This document shows, piece after piece, positions 4,729 to 7,789 of a stretch of 7,789 nucleotides of DNA. The DNA lies in NCBI GenBank assembly GCA_016932295.1, contig JAFGDC010000363.1, positions 1-7,789 on the forward strand, read 5' to 3'. Positions within the stretch are counted from its first letter, which is position 1, and the number at the start of each line of letters is the position of its first letter. Made by a program: the position numbers and the translations under genes. The notes beneath the pieces were generated by a model. It was given only the letters and a program-made list of their open reading frames with translations. It had not been told where the DNA came from and did not search any database. The stretch is from a candidate division CSSED10-310 bacterium. Its GTDB lineage: Bacteria; CSSED10-310; JAFGDC01.

Positions 4729-7415
4729 AGATCGGAATCGTAGCGCCGTCACCGATACCGTACACTCCCGGAGGCATCGAAAACCTGGCCTTGGGATTAT
4801 GCGAGGCGATACACAAGTACAGCGACCATCAGGCGGAACTACTCAAGGTTCCTGTCCGTGAGGACAGCCTTCTCCATCTGCTTCAGGCCTATCTGCGTTT
4901 CCGGAGGCTGCCGGTCTCGCATTTTGACCTGGTGATCACCTTCAAGTATCCATCCTGGGCAGTCCGCCATCCATACCAGGTGGTCTACATGGCGCATCGT
5001 CTGCGCGGATTGTACGATACCTATGAGCAAAGCCGTGCCCCCGGCGACAAACTGTTCAGGTTCCCCGGTCCGGCGGCGCGGCGGATCATCAAATGGCTCG
5101 ATGACCAAGCGCTGGATCCACGCCGCATCGTTCGCTATACCGCCATTTCACGGACGGTGGCGGAACGTCCCGACTACTTCCCCATTGGCGAACGAGTCGA
5201 CGTGATCCATCCACCTCCCACCAGTTCAGGCCATCACTCTCGCGGCGCGTCGTACCTGCTGGCGGTGGGGCGACTGGACCGGCCGAAGCGCCTTGAGCTT
5301 GCCGTCCTTGCCATGCGGCACCTGAGGGAGGATATTCCCCTGCTGATCGCCGGCGACGGGCCGCAACGTGCGGAATTGCGGGCACTGGCTCACGGCGATA
5401 CACGCATCCGCTTCCTGGGGCAGGTGAGCGACGACCGCCTGCTGGAGCTGTACGCCGGGGCCCTGGCGGTTATTTTCACGCCATACCAGGAAGATTACGG
5501 CTACATCACCATAGAGGCCATGAAGAGCGCCAAACCGGTCATCACCTGCAACGACTCCGGCGGGGCGCTGGAGTTCGTCAGGGATGGCGGAACCGGTTTG
5601 GTGACGACTCCTGAGCCGATGGCGCTGGCCGAAGCCATCCATCAGCTCACGACGAATCCTGAACGTGCGGCGGCCATGGGCCGGGAAGCCGCCGATTCAA
5701 TCCGTTCCATCGCATGGCCGGACTGCGTCAGGGACCTGTTGGGGCCATTTTCCTGGCCGGCGCGCACGGCCGCCTCGCCGGCTGATTCCAGGCGATGGAT
5801 GACGGTCCTGAGCACCTATCCCATGTATCCGCCCAGGGGCGGCGGCCAGGTGCGACTGTACCACCTGCTGCGGCATCTCGCGCGTTACTACCAGGTCAAT
5901 TATGTCTGTTTCTGCGGTCACGAGGAACCGATGACGGCGCGGGAGCTGGAACCTGGATTGTTCGAGGTGAGGGTGCCGCCAAGCCACCGGCATGCCCGTC
6001 GGGCCTGGGAGCTGGAAACGCGGGTCGGAGTGGCGGTGTTCGACGCGGCCATGCCGCGGTTGTGGCGGGACACTCCGGCCTTCCGCATGGCGGCGGAATA
6101 CTTCATGACCAGGTCCGATATACTGGTGACCGCGCATCCTTACCTGATCGACTGTATCGAGCGATCACCGCGTACAAGGCTGGTGGTGTACGAAGCCGCC
6201 AACCATGAGTATGAACTCAAGAAACCCTTCCTGAGGGGTTCGCCGGCGGCCCGGCGCCTGCTGCGGCTGGTACGCCGCACCGAGGAAAGAGCCACCCGGA
6301 CCGCGGACCTGCTCTGGGCAACCTCCGCTCAGGAAGGCGCGGACATCCTGGATTTCTATTACCAGCACGACCGTCCGGTTCTGCCGGTTCCCAACGGTGT
6401 GGACACATCCACGGTGCGGCCGGCGACCCAGGATGAACGGATAGCGGCCCGTCACACCCTTGGATTGCAAGGACCGGCCGCCCTGTTCATGGGTGCATGG
6501 CATCCACCCAATCTGGCGGCTTTCCGGTTCCTCCTGGAAAACCTGGCGCCCTCATGTCCCGGCATCCATTTTCTGGTGATCGGCAGTGTAAAAGCGGAAT
6601 ATGAATCTTACTGCGGAGAGCTGCGGACCCCACCCAATCTCGTCGCCATGGGGGAAGTGACGGAAACAGTCAAGAAGACCTGCCTGCAGGCCGCCGATGT
6701 GGCGTTGAATCCTGTCATCCATGGCTCGGGAACGAATCTGAAAATGTTTGAATACATGGCGGCCGGGCTGCCGGTCATAAGCACACCCACCGGCGCCCGG
6801 GGATTACCGACGGAACTCCTGCCATACCTGGCGGTGGCGCCCCTGGAACGTTTCGCCGTGGAACTGGCGGCGCTGGTCCGGGATGAACCCCGGCGGCGGG
6901 AAATGGCGCGGGGCGCCAGGCGGCTCACCGAGGAGCGCTTCGACTGGCGGCGCATCGCATCGGACCTGCACACCGCGATGGAGTCATTGATTCCGACTCC
7001 CATTCCGGCACGGCTCGACCTGTCGGACGAGCGGCATCTGTGGGGATTTTGGCCGGTGGAGACATGGCGGGACGAGCGGGGTCAGCACCTGGTCCGCTGG
7101 ACCGGCCGGATGGCGGGAATGTACCTGGCGAACCCGAAGCGACCCTCCCAACTGGTGTTGCGCATGCAGGGCAATCCCCTGGGCGGCGCGGTTCGTATCG
7201 TGGTGGATGGGCATGAACTGGACAGTCTCTCGTTGGCGACCGGGTGGCGGACACTTCAATACCGTTTACCGGAAAAGCACGGCGGCGACGCCTTCGAGAT
7301 CGGCATAGAGGCGGCGACCTTCATCCCTGATGACATCTCGGGCAGCGGTGACCGGCGCGAACTGGGTGTGGCCATGCGGGCGGCGGCGGTCGCGCCGGAA
7401 GGACGGGAACCGTGA
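4725..7415 (+). CDS. Double GT4 glycosyltransferase with C-terminal beta-rich domain
   Basis: An 896-residue cytoplasmic protein joins two complete GT-B glycosyltransferases, presumed to add two successive sugars to the lipid-linked chain. Module 1 (about 1-340) has GGIE (16-19), FKYPSWAVRHP (73-83), AVGRLDRPKRLE (180-191), AGDGP (209-213), and an EX7E motif with E256 and E264. A loose linker (about 341-357) leads to module 2 (about 358-757). This has TYPMYPPRGGGQVRLYHLL (364-382), PNGVD (556-560), GAWHPPNLAAF (590-600), and GSGTNLKMFEYMAAGLPV (667-684), where the first Glu of EX7E is Ser668 and the second is E676, as is common in the GSGT-type subgroup. Residues about 770-890 form a beta-rich tail (HLVRWTGRMAGMYL, VRIVVDGHELDSL, LGVAMRAAAVAP) like modules attached to some glycan enzymes; sugar binding there is a guess. 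ATGA overlap with the preceding gene gives coupled translation. The sugars and linkages cannot be deduced. Confidence 0.88.
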   Translation: MKIGIVAPSPIPYTPGGIENLALGLCEAIHKYSDHQAELLKVPVREDSLLHLLQAYLRFRRLPVSHFDLVITFKYPSWAVRHPYQVVYMAHRLRGLYDTYEQSRAPGDKLFRFPGPAARRIIKWLDDQALDPRRIVRYTAISRTVAERPDYFPIGERVDVIHPPPTSSGHHSRGASYLLAVGRLDRPKRLELAVLAMRHLREDIPLLIAGDGPQRAELRALAHGDTRIRFLGQVSDDRLLELYAGALAVIFTPYQEDYGYITIEAMKSAKPVITCNDSGGALEFVRDGGTGLVTTPEPMALAEAIHQLTTNPERAAAMGREAADSIRSIAWPDCVRDLLGPFSWPARTAASPADSRRWMTVLSTYPMYPPRGGGQVRLYHLLRHLARYYQVNYVCFCGHEEPMTARELEPGLFEVRVPPSHRHARRAWELETRVGVAVFDAAMPRLWRDTPAFRMAAEYFMTRSDILVTAHPYLIDCIERSPRTRLVVYEAANHEYELKKPFLRGSPAARRLLRLVRRTEERATRTADLLWATSAQEGADILDFYYQHDRPVLPVPNGVDTSTVRPATQDERIAARHTLGLQGPAALFMGAWHPPNLAAFRFLLENLAPSCPGIHFLVIGSVKAEYESYCGELRTPPNLVAMGEVTETVKKTCLQAADVALNPVIHGSGTNLKMFEYMAAGLPVISTPTGARGLPTELLPYLAVAPLERFAVELAALVRDEPRRREMARGARRLTEERFDWRRIASDLHTAMESLIPTPIPARLDLSDERHLWGFWPVETWRDERGQHLVRWTGRMAGMYLANPKRPSQLVLRMQGNPLGGAVRIVVDGHELDSLSLATGWRTLQYRLPEKHGGDAFEIGIEAATFIPDDISGSGDRRELGVAMRAAAVAPEGREP

Positions 7416-7497
7416 AGCGGCAGCGACCGTGTTCGGTTGCCCGCCTGTCCGGCCATCTCTCCAGGCTCACACGCACCGTACCACGGCGGCGCTGACC
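7416..7497. other. 82-base gap before the last glycosyltransferase gene
   Basis: This is the only break in a run of otherwise overlapping genes. I see no terminator hairpin with a T run and no convincing promoter. The frame of the next gene is open through the whole gap, and a GTG at 7429 could give a 23-residue longer N-terminus. Confidence 0.45.
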
Positions 7498-7789
7498 ATG
7501 CGGCTGGTGGTGTGCAGCGTCATGGTGCCGTTCGTCAGGGGCGGCGCCGAAGCCCATGTCGAAAGTCTCGTCGATGAGCTGACAACCCGCGGCCATCGGG
7601 TGGCCAGGATCGACCTGCCCTTCCAGTGGATACCTCACGAGGAATTGATAAAACAGGCGGCTGTCTGGCGCAGTATTGCCCTGCCCGTGGAAGGACCCGA
7701 TGCGGTGGACGGCGTCATCTGCACGAAGTTCCCCACGTACCTGGTGCGGCATCCCAGGAAGATCACTTGGCTGCTTCACCAGCACCGAC
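7498..7789 (+). CDS. GT4 family glycosyltransferase, 5' part, runs off the window
   Basis: The first 97 codons of a GT-B glycosyltransferase are present, with no stop before the window end. RLVVCSVMVPFVRGGAEAHV (2-21) is the first beta strand followed by the glycine-rich loop (GGAE, 15-18) typical of GT4 enzymes. LVDELTTRGHRVARIDLPF (24-42) and VICTKFPTYLVRHPRKITW (73-91) continue the N-terminal Rossmann-like domain. The ATG at 7498 sits right before the first strand, the usual place for this family. The upstream site is only a weak GGCGG, and a GTG at 7429 is in frame. The TKFPTYLVRHP motif is shared with the short GT-like protein (4171-4728) and with module 1 of the double enzyme, so all three N-terminal domains belong to related groups. 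The enzyme presumably adds a sugar to the same glycan; donor and linkage are not readable. Confidence 0.85.
   Translation, partial: MRLVVCSVMVPFVRGGAEAHVESLVDELTTRGHRVARIDLPFQWIPHEELIKQAAVWRSIALPVEGPDAVDGVICTKFPTYLVRHPRKITWLLHQHR

Noticed and set aside
5795..6208. Plus-strand 137-codon frame within the double glycosyltransferase
   Set aside because: It is an out-of-frame shadow of the second GT4 module, whose motifs are intact in the main frame.
7321..7785. Minus-strand 154-codon frame spanning the end of the double GT and the last gene
   Set aside because: The opposite strand encodes clear GT4 sequence from 7498 onward, and the antisense translation shows no recognisable features.

Overview
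The window is one edge of a surface-polysaccharide gene cluster read entirely on the + strand. The DNA is GC-rich, its genes are tightly overlapped, and it carries an ABC exporter of the Wzm/Wzt kind. This points to a Gram-negative bacterium, most likely a proteobacterium with a high-GC genome; the sequence does not support a genus. The cluster fits the ABC-transporter-dependent route for O-antigen or a similar lipid-linked glycan. In that route a complete chain is built on a lipid in the cytoplasm, its end is marked, and the exporter recognises the mark. No Wzx/Wzy, initiating sugar transferase or ligase is visible, so those functions must lie elsewhere.

Layout: (1) 2-307 is the 3' end of an unrecognised gene cut by the window edge. 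(2) 308-593 is a non-coding stretch with two kinds of short direct repeat, a GC hairpin and a weak candidate promoter. (3) 594-1391 is the exporter permease wzm. (4) 1391-2761 is the exporter ATPase wzt with a C-terminal glycan-recognition domain. (5) 2745-4193 is a coiled-coil plus SAM-methyltransferase protein, a good candidate for the enzyme that caps and perhaps measures the chain. (6) 4171-4728 is a short protein that looks like only the N-terminal half of a GT4 glycosyltransferase, with its active-site loop altered. (7) 4725-7415 is an 896-residue protein holding two GT4 glycosyltransferases in tandem followed by a beta-rich domain. (8) 7498 to the window end is the start of another GT4 glycosyltransferase.

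From wzm to the double glycosyltransferase each gene overlaps the next (1, 17, 23 and 4 bases), so these five are almost certainly one transcript with coupled translation. An 82-base gap precedes the last gene. As a working model (inference), the glycosyltransferases build the chain, the methyltransferase ends it, Wzt binds the modified end through its C-terminal domain, and Wzm/Wzt moves it across the inner membrane.

The most interesting points are the coiled-coil/methyltransferase next to a glycan-binding Wzt, arranged in the opposite domain order to WbdD and without a kinase; the conserved-looking but catalytically altered half glycosyltransferase; and the triple-domain fusion.
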